The notes below the pieces were generated by a model. The model had not been told where the DNA came from. It made no database searches and saw only the letters and a program-made list of their open reading frames with translations. From the NCBI RefSeq assembly GCF_003217495.1, contig NZ_QJSW01000026.1, positions 1 through 64,000 on the forward strand: a DNA stretch of 64,000 nt, written 5' to 3'. This document shows, in pieces, positions 26,321 through 34,371 of the stretch (positions are counted from its first letter, which is position 1; the number at the start of each line of letters is the position of its first letter). Made by a program: the position numbers and the translations under genes. Source of the DNA: Paenibacillus barcinonensis. GTDB taxonomy: Bacteria; Bacillota; Bacilli; Paenibacillales; Paenibacillaceae.

Positions 26321-26556
26321 TTATTTAAATTGAACTATGTTACTTACACAGTAACGGAGAGGACAGAAAAAACCTGGAAAAGCGGAGCTAAAAGCTTTCT
26401 GCAAGAAAGCTACATCGGCAGCATCAGCCTCGCCGTTATCACCGCATGTTCCCCTTGAAAAAGGGAATCCCAAAAATCTGGGGATAACAGCGATTGGAAG
26501 GTTATTCTGTCATCGGAGTGCTCCGTGTAAACCTTCCTTAGTTCAACTTATATTAA
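26321..26556. repeat. 236-bp MITE-like repeat with structured interior, copy 2
   Basis: The ends form a terminal inverted repeat ending TTGAACTA (26330-26337) and TAGTTCAA (26539-26546). The inner 26361-26511 resembles copy 1 (19099-19250), including the closing stem GACAGAA/TTCTGTC and the AGCTTTCT/AGAAAGCT hairpin. The third hairpin differs in sequence but is still paired (TTCCC with GGGAA). It ends 55 bp before the amidase-domain gene. Confidence 0.8.
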
Positions 26557-26611
26557 TGAAGTACATCTACGGGTGAGCCAGACTGAACTCATGTCAAAGG
26601 GGGACACAAGC

Positions 26612-27610
26612 TTGGAACGCGAATGGAAGAGTGCCTTGTATACGTACGTCAACCAGTACAACCGCTGTGAGATCGATTACCGTCCACAGACGAGTGAACG
26701 AATCGTGACCGATCCCGAATTTGTGGTTGAACGGGGGGAGCGCATGGCAAGGCTGGATGAATGGTACCGCAGACGGCGCGCCGTACCTCTTCGCAGCGAG
26801 ACCAGCGCCAAGCTTGTGCGCACACTTATTGATGCATCTGACGAAGCGGTAGCAGAGGTGCAGCTCTATAGCAGATTGTTCTATGAGAAAAGCGGCATTA
26901 CTCATCGGGAGGATCGAATCGAGCGAGAGCGATTAACCTTCTTGCGTGAAAATGGACAATGGAGCATTGCCCGTGTGGAGCGGGAGGTCCCGGAGCGCAG
27001 ACCGGTGGGAGAAGCGCAGCCGTACCAGCAGGCTGATTTTGTACAGGCGCTGAATCGTCCGCTCCTGAACCGCGAAGTGCTCGGCCAGGGCCGAAATGCG
27101 AGACGGCAAATCTATCGCCGGGATCTGGCAGTAGCTTATGCGGATCGCTGGTGGAATGCGGGCAATCCTGCATTCGAAGAATTTGAGGTGGATTGCACAA
27201 ACTACGTCTCCCAGTGTCTCTTTGCAGGCGAAGCACCCATCCACTATACTGGAAGAAGAGAAGCGGGCTGGTGGTATAAGGGGTATGTGAACGGCTCCGA
27301 AATGTGGAGTTACAGCTGGGCCGTATCCAACAGTCTGGCCAGATATTTGTCCGGCAGCAGCTGGGGTCTGACAGCGACTGAAGTGAACCGGCCCGAGCAG
27401 CTTATGCTCGGTGATGTCATTTTCTATGACTGGGATGGCGATGGGAGATTTCAACACAGCACAGTTGTCACCGCTTTTGATGCGGGGGGCATGCCGCTTG
27501 TGAACGCACATACCGTGAGCAGTCGTCACCGCTTTTGGGATTACCGGGATTCCTATGCCTGGACAGAACGCACGGTGTATCGGCTTTTTCATATTGCAGA
27601 CGAGTTTTGA
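26612..27610 (+). CDS. Amidase-domain (Amidase_6-like) protein
   Basis: This protein is about 332 residues. Residues about 150-332 form the putative amidase domain, with Cys in FEVDCTNYVSQCLFAG, His in GRFQHSTVVTAFD and NAHT near 305. This resembles NlpC/CHAP-type thiol hydrolases and suits a cell-wall role, though no signal peptide is visible. Residues about 1-145 hold a helical charged domain. The best start is TTG at 26612, since AAAGGGGG (26597-26604) lies 7 bases before it; GTG at 26573 and ATG at 26591 have no ribosome-binding site. It stands alone, between the MITE-like repeat and ddl. It may be spore- or wall-related. Confidence 0.78.
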   Translation: MEREWKSALYTYVNQYNRCEIDYRPQTSERIVTDPEFVVERGERMARLDEWYRRRRAVPLRSETSAKLVRTLIDASDEAVAEVQLYSRLFYEKSGITHREDRIERERLTFLRENGQWSIARVEREVPERRPVGEAQPYQQADFVQALNRPLLNREVLGQGRNARRQIYRRDLAVAYADRWWNAGNPAFEEFEVDCTNYVSQCLFAGEAPIHYTGRREAGWWYKGYVNGSEMWSYSWAVSNSLARYLSGSSWGLTATEVNRPEQLMLGDVIFYDWDGDGRFQHSTVVTAFDAGGMPLVNAHTVSSRHRFWDYRDSYAWTERTVYRLFHIADEF

Positions 27611-27748
27611 GAGGGAAAGATTTGCGGGATTCGGTGACGCAGACAGCCCGTTCCGTGTAAAATAAGAACAGAGACCGAAAGCAGCAGGGCAATCGCCTGT
27701 ATTGGCTGCGCAGACAGCATCAGGTACAGATATAATCGGAGGTTACGC

Positions 27749-28849
27749 ATGAGCATGGATAAATTAAAAGTAGGCGTCGTATATGGCGGAAAATCGGGCG
27801 AGCATGAGGTGTCGCTGCAAACGGCGTTTGCTGTAACAAATGCATTTGATTATGACAAGTATGAACTGGTCCCTTTTTATATCTCCAAGCAGGGGACGTG
27901 GAAAAAAGGATCGGTAATGCATGAACCCTTTGCACGCATTGAAGATTTGAAGCTGGAAAGCTCGGCAGGGGGCACACAGGACGCACTGAATGTATTATTT
28001 TCACGTCTATACGGCGGAGCGGAAGCGCTGGACATCATGTTCCCGCTGCTGCACGGCACGTTTGGTGAGGATGGCACGATCCAGGGCATGTTTGAGATGG
28101 CGGATATGCCGTATGTTGGTGCAGGTGTGCTGGCTTCGGCAGGTGGCATGGACAAAGTGGTCATGAAAAAGCTGTTCGCTCAGGCGGGTATTGACCAGTG
28201 TGCCTTCACGTATTTTAATGCGACACAGTGGAAGCAGTCTGAACACGAAATGATCGTACAGGTCGAAGATCAGCTGGGTTACCCGTGTTTCATCAAGCCG
28301 GCCAATCTTGGCTCCAGTGTGGGCATCTCCAAAGCGCGTAACCGCGATGAACTGAAAACAGCAATTGAGTTTGCACTTCGGTATGATACTAAAGTTGTCA
28401 TTGAGGAATTTGTGGAGGCACGCGAGGTTGAAGTCAGCGTTCTCGGGAATGATGAACCGATGGCATCAGTTCCGGGCGAAATTGTCTCTTCGGGTGAGTA
28501 TTATGACTATGCAGCCAAGTATATTGATGGACAGTCACAGATGCTGATTCCGGCACCCATGGACCCTGAGGCAGCAGATCGCATTCGCGAAGCGGCCTTG
28601 CAGGCATTCCGTGCCATTGAGGGGAACGGCATTTCTCGTGCGGATTTCTTCATTCGCAAATCGGATGGAGCGTTACTGATTAATGAGGTAAATACGATGC
28701 CGGGCTTTACACCATACAGCATGTACCCGCTTTTGTGGCGCGAGACCGGTGTGTCGTATGGAGAACTGCTGGATCGCATGATCGAGCTGGGGCTGGAGCG
28801 CTATAACCGCAAGCAGGCGCTGAATTACGAGAACGGTGTTCAGGCATAG
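27749..28849 (+). CDS. ddl: D-alanine--D-alanine ligase
   Basis: Ddl joins two D-Ala in the cytosol for peptidoglycan synthesis. It has 366 residues with the ATP-grasp fold. Marks are VVYGGKSGEHEVSLQTA, FPLLHGTFGEDGTIQG, KPANLGSSVGISKARN, EEFVEAREVEVSVLGN and FINEVN-like LLINEVNTMPGFTPYSMYPL. The omega-loop has EYYDYAAKY, with Tyr at the position that makes D-Ala-D-Ala, not D-lactate, the product. GGAGG is about 7 bases before the ATG. It lies 5 kb beyond the vanRSYZ-like cluster, on the same strand but separated by acnA. The normal D-Ala-D-Ala product gives VanY-type carboxypeptidases their substrate. Confidence 0.96.
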   Translation: MSMDKLKVGVVYGGKSGEHEVSLQTAFAVTNAFDYDKYELVPFYISKQGTWKKGSVMHEPFARIEDLKLESSAGGTQDALNVLFSRLYGGAEALDIMFPLLHGTFGEDGTIQGMFEMADMPYVGAGVLASAGGMDKVVMKKLFAQAGIDQCAFTYFNATQWKQSEHEMIVQVEDQLGYPCFIKPANLGSSVGISKARNRDELKTAIEFALRYDTKVVIEEFVEAREVEVSVLGNDEPMASVPGEIVSSGEYYDYAAKYIDGQSQMLIPAPMDPEAADRIREAALQAFRAIEGNGISRADFFIRKSDGALLINEVNTMPGFTPYSMYPLLWRETGVSYGELLDRMIELGLERYNRKQALNYENGVQA

Positions 28850-28909
28850 CCTGCACGATTCGAATATCCAAGCAAGAGTTCCAATATCAGCTAATCAGGA
28901 GGAATGGGC

Positions 28910-29233
28910 ATGGGATTTCAGACAGAGTTTAATTCAGTATGTAAATTCAAAAGCGAGCAAGAGCTCTTCGAACTGCTGGAATACGGTCGCGGCAAAATGG
29001 TCAAGCAAGGCTTCCGGGTGTTTCCAACCGGGCAGAAGGTCATTGCTTACACCCCGGACAACGTAGCGGTGGCCATTGTGAAGATTGTGGCTTCCATTGC
29101 GGAGATCAATTTTCAGAACCAGGAAGTGACGGAAGTCGAGATGCAGCTTATTCGCAAGCTCACCGAGGAAGAATCACGCATCCAGACGGCACTTGCGGAC
29201 GAAATGTTCTTTGGAGAGCAGGCTCAGGAGTAG
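28910..29233 (+). CDS. Conserved-looking hypothetical protein (107 aa)
   Basis: I do not recognise this 107-residue protein. It starts at ATG 28910 with AGGAGG about 7 bases upstream; an ATG at 28904 is too close to that site. It has no membrane segment and one Cys (SVCKFKSEQE). The composition is helical with alternating charge, including EQELFELLEYGRGKMVKQGF, then TGQKVIAYTPDNVAVAIVKI, and an acidic C-terminal helix (EVEMQLIRKLTEEESRIQTAL). The gene is 60 bp after ddl and on the same strand, so possibly cotranscribed. A terminator is not clear after it. No function is proposed. Confidence 0.75.
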   Translation: MGFQTEFNSVCKFKSEQELFELLEYGRGKMVKQGFRVFPTGQKVIAYTPDNVAVAIVKIVASIAEINFQNQEVTEVEMQLIRKLTEEESRIQTALADEMFFGEQAQE

Positions 29234-29494
29234 CTTGAACATTGGGCGTATCTTACAGTGCTGCGAACAGAGCCAGTCTGTGGGGAATGCTGCATTCTAT
29301 TGAACAGTGTCTGCCTGTCCAACATGCCTATCTGTTGAATGTAATCACTCGAACAGAACGACTGAATGGATTTACGATCTTACGATTATGCTCACTGGTT
29401 TAGGGTAAAACTTGGTTATATACCGTGTCGGCTTATCTCCGCGGCTGCCTACAGCCGTGCAGTCTGTCCGCCCTGAACAGAGAGGAAGAAATTC

Positions 29495-30496
29495 ATGCTT
29501 GTACGTTTTGGTTACGTGGCGATGTCGGTGCTGGTGGAGAATGCTTCGCCTTCCCGGACAATGACGATGGCCAGCTTTAACAAAATCGAGGACAGGGAAG
29601 CGGCGATTCGCAAGCTGGAGCGCATTGCAGCCGAGAACCTGCACAATACGTTACGTTTGCTTCGGCATAATAAAGGCAGTCATATTCATGTATATCGTTT
29701 TTCATCCAAATTGATTCCACTGGCAACGCATGAGGACCTGAGTGACTGGGACCCGTTTCTGGCGCTGAAGCCGGACTTTGAAGCGATTGGTAATTTCGTA
29801 AAGGATAATCAGATGCGCGTATCTTTTCATCCGGATCATTTTACTGTGCTGAGCACGCCCCGCGAGCAGGTGCTGCGCAATTCGATCAAGGATCTGCGTC
29901 ATCACGTTCGCATGCTGGATGCCATGGGCTTGAATGCGACTGCGAAGAATAACATCCATATTGGCGGTGCGTACGGAGACAAGCCTTCAGCGGCGCAGCG
30001 TTTTGAAGAAAACTTTATGATGATGGACCGGGATATTCAGGAGCGGCTGACCCTCGAAAATGATGATAAAACATTTAATGCACCCGAGACGCTGGCCGTA
30101 TGCCAGAAACTCGGCTTGCCGATGGTGCTGGATATTCACCACCAGTGGGTGAATAACGAAGGCGAGCAGCCATGGGAGCTGTGGCCGGATATTCTACACA
30201 CCTGGCAATCACCGCTCGCACAGGCTGATGCGCCGGCTGACCAGCCATTAGCCCCGAAAATTCATGTCTCCAGCCCCAAGAGCGAGAAGGATCTGCGGGG
30301 TCATGCGGATGGTGTTGAGGTGGAGCCAGTGCTTGATTTTCTACGTCATATCGCGGCGTATACGCCAGCTCTTGATGTGATGATCGAGGCAAAGCGCAAG
30401 GATGAGGCTTTGGTGCAGCTGATGCAGAAGCTGGCATTCTATCAGAATGAAGGCGTGCAGTGGGTGGACGAGTCAACGGTCCGCATCCAGCCGTGA
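29495..30496 (+). CDS. uvsE: UV damage endonuclease UvsE
   Basis: UvsE nicks DNA 5' of UV photoproducts and starts alternative excision repair. The protein has 333 residues of the xylose-isomerase-like TIM barrel. Family marks are MLVRFGYVAMSVLVENASPS, FRFS-like HIHVYRFSSKLIPLATHEDL, RVSFHPDHFTVLST, NIHIGGAYGDKPSAAQRF, RLTLENDD and MVLDIHHQWVN with metal-binding His and Asp. KIHVSSPKSEKDLRGHADGV completes the active site. The start ATG at 29495 has GAGAGGAAG about 7 bases upstream. Such genes are common in spore-formers. A gap of 260 bp before it holds nothing clear. Confidence 0.93.
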   Translation: MLVRFGYVAMSVLVENASPSRTMTMASFNKIEDREAAIRKLERIAAENLHNTLRLLRHNKGSHIHVYRFSSKLIPLATHEDLSDWDPFLALKPDFEAIGNFVKDNQMRVSFHPDHFTVLSTPREQVLRNSIKDLRHHVRMLDAMGLNATAKNNIHIGGAYGDKPSAAQRFEENFMMMDRDIQERLTLENDDKTFNAPETLAVCQKLGLPMVLDIHHQWVNNEGEQPWELWPDILHTWQSPLAQADAPADQPLAPKIHVSSPKSEKDLRGHADGVEVEPVLDFLRHIAAYTPALDVMIEAKRKDEALVQLMQKLAFYQNEGVQWVDESTVRIQP

Positions 30497-30595
30497 AGTC
30501 AAAAGGGGCCTGGGCAGCAAGAAACTTTACGAGGGATGAGGCGTATACTTTTAACAAGTATTTTAACTTTTTCGTAGATTGATATAGAAAGTAGA

Positions 30596-31468
30596 GTGAA
30601 CGCTTTGAGTGAAAAGGAAAAGGTACCCTATGTCGTGACAAGCAAAAGCTATACTGCCGTTGCTATTAATGCCGCGTCCAAGGCGGGCGAATGGATCAAG
30701 AGCCGTCTGGGCACGGTAAGGGAGCTTGGAACCAAGTATTCTCCGCAGGATCTGGTGACCGAAGTGGATAAAGGCGCAGAGCAGATGATCCGCCGCCTGA
30801 TTCTGACCCATTTTCCAGACCACATGATTCTGGGGGAAGAGGGCGTCGAGCCAGGTCCGGAAGCTTCAGCAAAAGCGCTGAAAGAGGCAGCAGAGGAAGA
30901 GTACCTCTGGATTGTTGATCCGGTGGATGGCACGACCAACTTTGTGCATGGATTCCCGTTCTATTCGGTATCCATTGCGCTGGCTCATAAGGGCGAGGTC
31001 ATTGTTGGCGTCATCTATGATCCTTCCCGTGATGAATTATTTGTTGCGGAAAAAGGAAAAGGAGCCTACGTGCATGGGAACCGCATGACGGTATCGGGCG
31101 AAGAGACCCTTGCACAGAGCCTCGTGGCGGTAGGCTTCCCGGCAGATACAACCTTTGCACTGCCGCTGAATATGGCTGCTGTACAGTCTCTGGCTCCGCA
31201 GGTTCGCAATCTGCGTGCAGGTGGTTCAGCCGCCATTCACTTGGCGTATGTTGCCGCAGGACGTCTGAGTGCCTATACGGAAGTTGGCCTCAAGCCGTGG
31301 GATATTGCCGCAGGAGCACTGCTGGTTGCAGAATCTGGCGGTAAGGTGACCGATACCGCTGGAACACCGTATACACTTGCGGTGAACCATATCGTTGCCA
31401 GCAATGGCAAGGTTCATGATGCATTGACGGGTGTGTTGAAGGAAGCCAAGGCTACAGGCCTGGAGTAA
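30596..31468 (+). CDS. suhB: Inositol monophosphatase family protein
   Basis: The protein has about 290 residues of the lithium-sensitive phosphatase fold. Metal and substrate motifs are GEEGVEPG, the diagnostic WIVDPVDGTTNFVHGFPF and the C-terminal KPWDIAAGALLVAESGGKVT. Such enzymes remove phosphate from inositol monophosphates or related sugar or nucleotide phosphates (the FBPase/CysQ group). The start is uncertain: GTG at 30596 and TTG at 30605 are in frame, both with weak ribosome-binding sites. It is cytosolic. It lies upstream of a small gene at 31492. The exact substrate cannot be told. Confidence 0.9.
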   Translation: MNALSEKEKVPYVVTSKSYTAVAINAASKAGEWIKSRLGTVRELGTKYSPQDLVTEVDKGAEQMIRRLILTHFPDHMILGEEGVEPGPEASAKALKEAAEEEYLWIVDPVDGTTNFVHGFPFYSVSIALAHKGEVIVGVIYDPSRDELFVAEKGKGAYVHGNRMTVSGEETLAQSLVAVGFPADTTFALPLNMAAVQSLAPQVRNLRAGGSAAIHLAYVAAGRLSAYTEVGLKPWDIAAGALLVAESGGKVTDTAGTPYTLAVNHIVASNGKVHDALTGVLKEAKATGLE

Positions 31469-31491
31469 ATTGATTGAAGGAGCGAATAACA

Positions 31492-31749
31492 ATGGATGAA
31501 TCCAAAGAACTGGAACGACGGCTTAGCGATATGCTGACAGAAGGAGACATGGAAGCTTCCGGCGATGCTGAAGAGCGTGAACGTCAGCTGATTCCTCCCA
31601 AATACGAGGTACGCATTCAGACAGAACGGGACCCGATTGTTGAAGAAACATTAAAGTTCCGTACGATGGCTCGTGAACTGGATAACCGTTATGACCGCTA
31701 TCTCGATCGTACTGCCCACAAGAAAGCAGAGACAGACGATCCATCCTAA
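31492..31749 (+). CDS. Hypothetical acidic protein (85 aa)
   Basis: I do not recognise this 85-residue protein, but it is very likely a real gene: AAGGAG is about 11 bases before the ATG and a strong terminator (31789-31820) follows. It is rich in Glu, Asp, Lys and Arg, with no Cys and no membrane segment. Heptad-like patterns such as KELERRLSDMLTEGDM and ETLKFRTMARELDNRYDRYL suggest helical coil or disordered structure. It is 24 bp after suhB, so probably cotranscribed. Confidence 0.7.
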   Translation: MDESKELERRLSDMLTEGDMEASGDAEERERQLIPPKYEVRIQTERDPIVEETLKFRTMARELDNRYDRYLDRTAHKKAETDDPS

Positions 31750-31788
31750 TAAAGCTGCTCTCTTACATGAAGTGATTTTTATCGAAGG

Positions 31789-31820
31789 CAGACTTCCCGC
31801 TGAAGGGGAGTCTGTTTTTT
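31789..31820 (+). terminator. Intrinsic terminator of the suhB operon
   Basis: CAGACTTCCC (31789-31798) pairs with GGGGAGTCTG (31805-31814), then six T. Confidence 0.9.
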
Positions 31821-31959
31821 GGTGCGTGCATAATCGGAAAGAGGACAAGGCCGTAATCAAGGTGATAGAATAGAGGTACACAGGCATATGTCATCGGAGT
31901 AATGGATGTACTATATTATCGTGTAAATGATAGATTAACCAAAGGAGTGTTCACAAAGA

Positions 31960-33276
31960 ATGAAGCGAAAACGGATATGGAATAACACAGCTGCAGGTCT
32001 GACCGCTACCATGCTGGCAGGTCTACTGCTCTTATCCCCTTCTGAATTGCCAGCACATGCCGCAGATGCCCAAACGGGCGCATTGCCTGTGGCTTCAAGC
32101 GATACGACGCCTAAACAGGGTGCAACGGCTGTAACCAAAGAATTCCGTATTGTTACGTTAGGTGACTCTATTACCGTAGGATACGAGCCGAAAATGACAA
32201 CCATGCCTTACGGTTATGTGGAGCGCCTGCAGGAGCAGGGTTTGTTGCATGGACGTACACAGGTGGATAATTTCGGTATCGCGGGACTCCAAACAAGCGG
32301 TTTGAAGAACTTCACGGATGCGATCAAGGAGAATAAAGCATTGACTGCCGAAGCCATTCAACCTAACCTGCCTGATCCGCGAGCTTCCGAGATTGGAGCA
32401 AATATGACTGCTATTCGTGATCGTGTCGGCAAGGCCGATTTGATTGCGATGACCATCGGCGGTAATGATGTATCCGAACTGCTCGGTACGGCAAATACGT
32501 TGAGTGATCAGGAATTGCAAGAGAAAGCGAAAGAATTGCTGACCACGTATACAACGAATGTGACTGCAATTATTAATGATATTCATGCCATTAATCCATC
32601 CGCCCGGATCGTCATTGCGGATCAATACCAGCCGATGCCGGAGGTAGCGGGTAAAGCGCTATACACCAAGCTGATGCAGACCTCCGAGAGCTTCACACAA
32701 ACCATTGACGGCATTGCCGCGCAGTTCACAGCACAGGGTGTAGATGTGAAGGTCGCTCATGTGGCCAAGGAGTTTGTCGGCGGTGAAGGCACGATGACAC
32801 ATATGATCAAAGATCGGGATTTCCACCCGAACCAGCTCGGGTATGCTGCCATTGCTGAAGTTTTTGCCAAAACGATCTGGGGCGACTACACGAAACTGAG
32901 CGCTCCGGAAGCGGGTCAACCGATGAACATTATTGTGAGTGGTACAATGCTGAACACTCCATACAAGCCGATTATCCGAAACGGCAAAAACTTCGTAGCC
33001 ATTCAAGACATTGTAAACGCGGTAGGTGCAAAAACAGTATGGGATAACAAAACGTCCACAGCAACCATTACCTACGGTGACCGCAAGGTAGCCGTGAAGA
33101 TGGGCGCCAAGTCCGTAATTGTTAACGGAGCAGCTGTTGCAGTGGATACACCAGCCTTCCTGAACAAAGTAGGCAAGGAATCCAAAACCTATGTTCCCGT
33201 CGCTATGGTGGCCGAGGGTCTGGGCTTTGACGTGCAGTATGTGGCGAAGCTCAAAACGGTGTTTGTGAATCCGTAA
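31960..33276 (+). CDS. Secreted SGNH/GDSL hydrolase with C-terminal copper-amine-oxidase-N1-like domain
   Basis: The protein has 438 residues. A signal peptide is clear (about 1-35, with MLAGLLLLSPSELPAHAADA). The SGNH hydrolase domain (about 65-310) has block I GDSITVGYEP, block II near GIAGLQTSGL, block III GGNDVSELLG and block V DFHPNQLGYAAI. The last 115 residues resemble the repeated domain at the N-terminus of copper amine oxidase, often attached to secreted enzymes of this group (KNFVAIQDIVNAVGAKTVWD, then TYVPVAMVAEGLGFDVQY). It is likely a lipase, esterase or deacetylase on the cell surface; the substrate is unknown. Terminator-like hairpin at 33400-33436 follows. Confidence 0.87.
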   Translation: MKRKRIWNNTAAGLTATMLAGLLLLSPSELPAHAADAQTGALPVASSDTTPKQGATAVTKEFRIVTLGDSITVGYEPKMTTMPYGYVERLQEQGLLHGRTQVDNFGIAGLQTSGLKNFTDAIKENKALTAEAIQPNLPDPRASEIGANMTAIRDRVGKADLIAMTIGGNDVSELLGTANTLSDQELQEKAKELLTTYTTNVTAIINDIHAINPSARIVIADQYQPMPEVAGKALYTKLMQTSESFTQTIDGIAAQFTAQGVDVKVAHVAKEFVGGEGTMTHMIKDRDFHPNQLGYAAIAEVFAKTIWGDYTKLSAPEAGQPMNIIVSGTMLNTPYKPIIRNGKNFVAIQDIVNAVGAKTVWDNKTSTATITYGDRKVAVKMGAKSVIVNGAAVAVDTPAFLNKVGKESKTYVPVAMVAEGLGFDVQYVAKLKTVFVNP

Positions 33277-33399
33277 GGCGCTGTGGGACTGAACTTACAA
33301 GCTTGAGAGTGTAAAGTGGATATACAAGGGTACCTTGTGAGCACAGGGTCATAGAACGAGTCTCACAGGTGATCTTTTTACCAAAGGGCATGACAAGGT

Positions 33400-33436
33400 A
33401 GCGAATCGGGGAGCACTCCTGATTCGCTTTTTGGTG
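33400..33436 (+). terminator. Intrinsic terminator after the SGNH hydrolase gene
   Basis: AGCGAATC (33400-33407) pairs with GATTCGCT (33421-33428), then TTTTTGG. It is 124 bp downstream of the stop codon. Confidence 0.75.
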
Positions 33437-34371
33437 TGGGATAGTGTGGTTGTGGTGTACAGGGGGGCGGGAAAAGCGCAGGCTGCGCGTTCGATTAAAG
33501 CTTGATAGACCCCAGATCAAACTAGATAAACGCTGGATAAAAACTAGATAAACGCCTGATAAACGCCTGATGTGAAGGTCGCCGCTAACGATCTCCAGAA
33601 ACCCTATTTTGCTTGAAATCGGCATTTTGAAATTCTAACGGTCTGTAGTGAAGCTATTTCAATAGATTACCTCGCTTTTCTCCGTTTTTAGCTAGATCGG
33701 AGCAGAATAGCGTCGCTGGTGATCATTAGACTCTGAAAAGTCATCAAAATGGCTAATAAGGTTTGTGGTGATCGTTAGCGCTGTCGGGAGAACGGGTTGA
33801 GGGAACGTTCCGCTTCTCACGTTCTTTTTCCCCGTTTCTGGCTATCCACACGCAAAACCCAACCCCTTAATCCCCATTCCGCCTAATTTCAAGCGTCACT
33901 GCGTAACTATTCATTGGCAAAAACCAGCGTGCACTAGCCGCTCATACCATTCTGTCTACTGAAAGTCTACCTTCCCGGATGACTCATTATGTTGTATAAA
34001 TATGACTTGTCATCCGTCCATGGTTGTGTAAATATGAAAATAACTTACAACGAACAAAGAGAGGCTACTGTCAGAATCATAAACTATGTCATGGAGACAG
34101 AGCAGGGTCAACATAGGAGAGGGGCAACGTTGCAATCGTAGGCAGACTCAAGGAACAATTCAGTTGTAGTCACCTCCGGCGTTACAGCTCAAGCATAGTA
34201 ATATCCAGAGTCATAACTCAATTACAGCAAAGCAAAATTAATATTAAAGTTAAAGCCGAGCTAAGGTTTCGATCCAAACCGCAATTCAAGTCACTTATAC
34301 GTGTAGCCGTTGCTGGGCACATCCCATCCATGCTGTATTCGTACCCTTCCTCATGCAAAGGAGCGCTTGGA
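33437..34371. other. Long intergenic stretch upstream of the sensor kinase
   Basis: About 930 bp hold no gene I can support. It includes a short tandem repeat of AACGCCTGATAA type (about 33522-33571), dyad-repeat copy 4 (33586-33777), and then AT-rich sequence. A promoter for the yesM-like gene is expected in 34000-34370 but I see no confident -35/-10 pair. Confidence 0.6.
33586..33777. repeat. 193-bp dyad repeat element, copy 4 (192 bp)
   Basis: Units lie at 33586-33609 (+), 33636-33659 (+), 33705-33728 (-) and 33754-33777 (-). The last is one base nearer than in the other copies. Unit 2 has TAACGGTC and unit 3 TGATCATTA, showing decay. It is the one full copy not between convergent genes. 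Confidence 0.88.
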
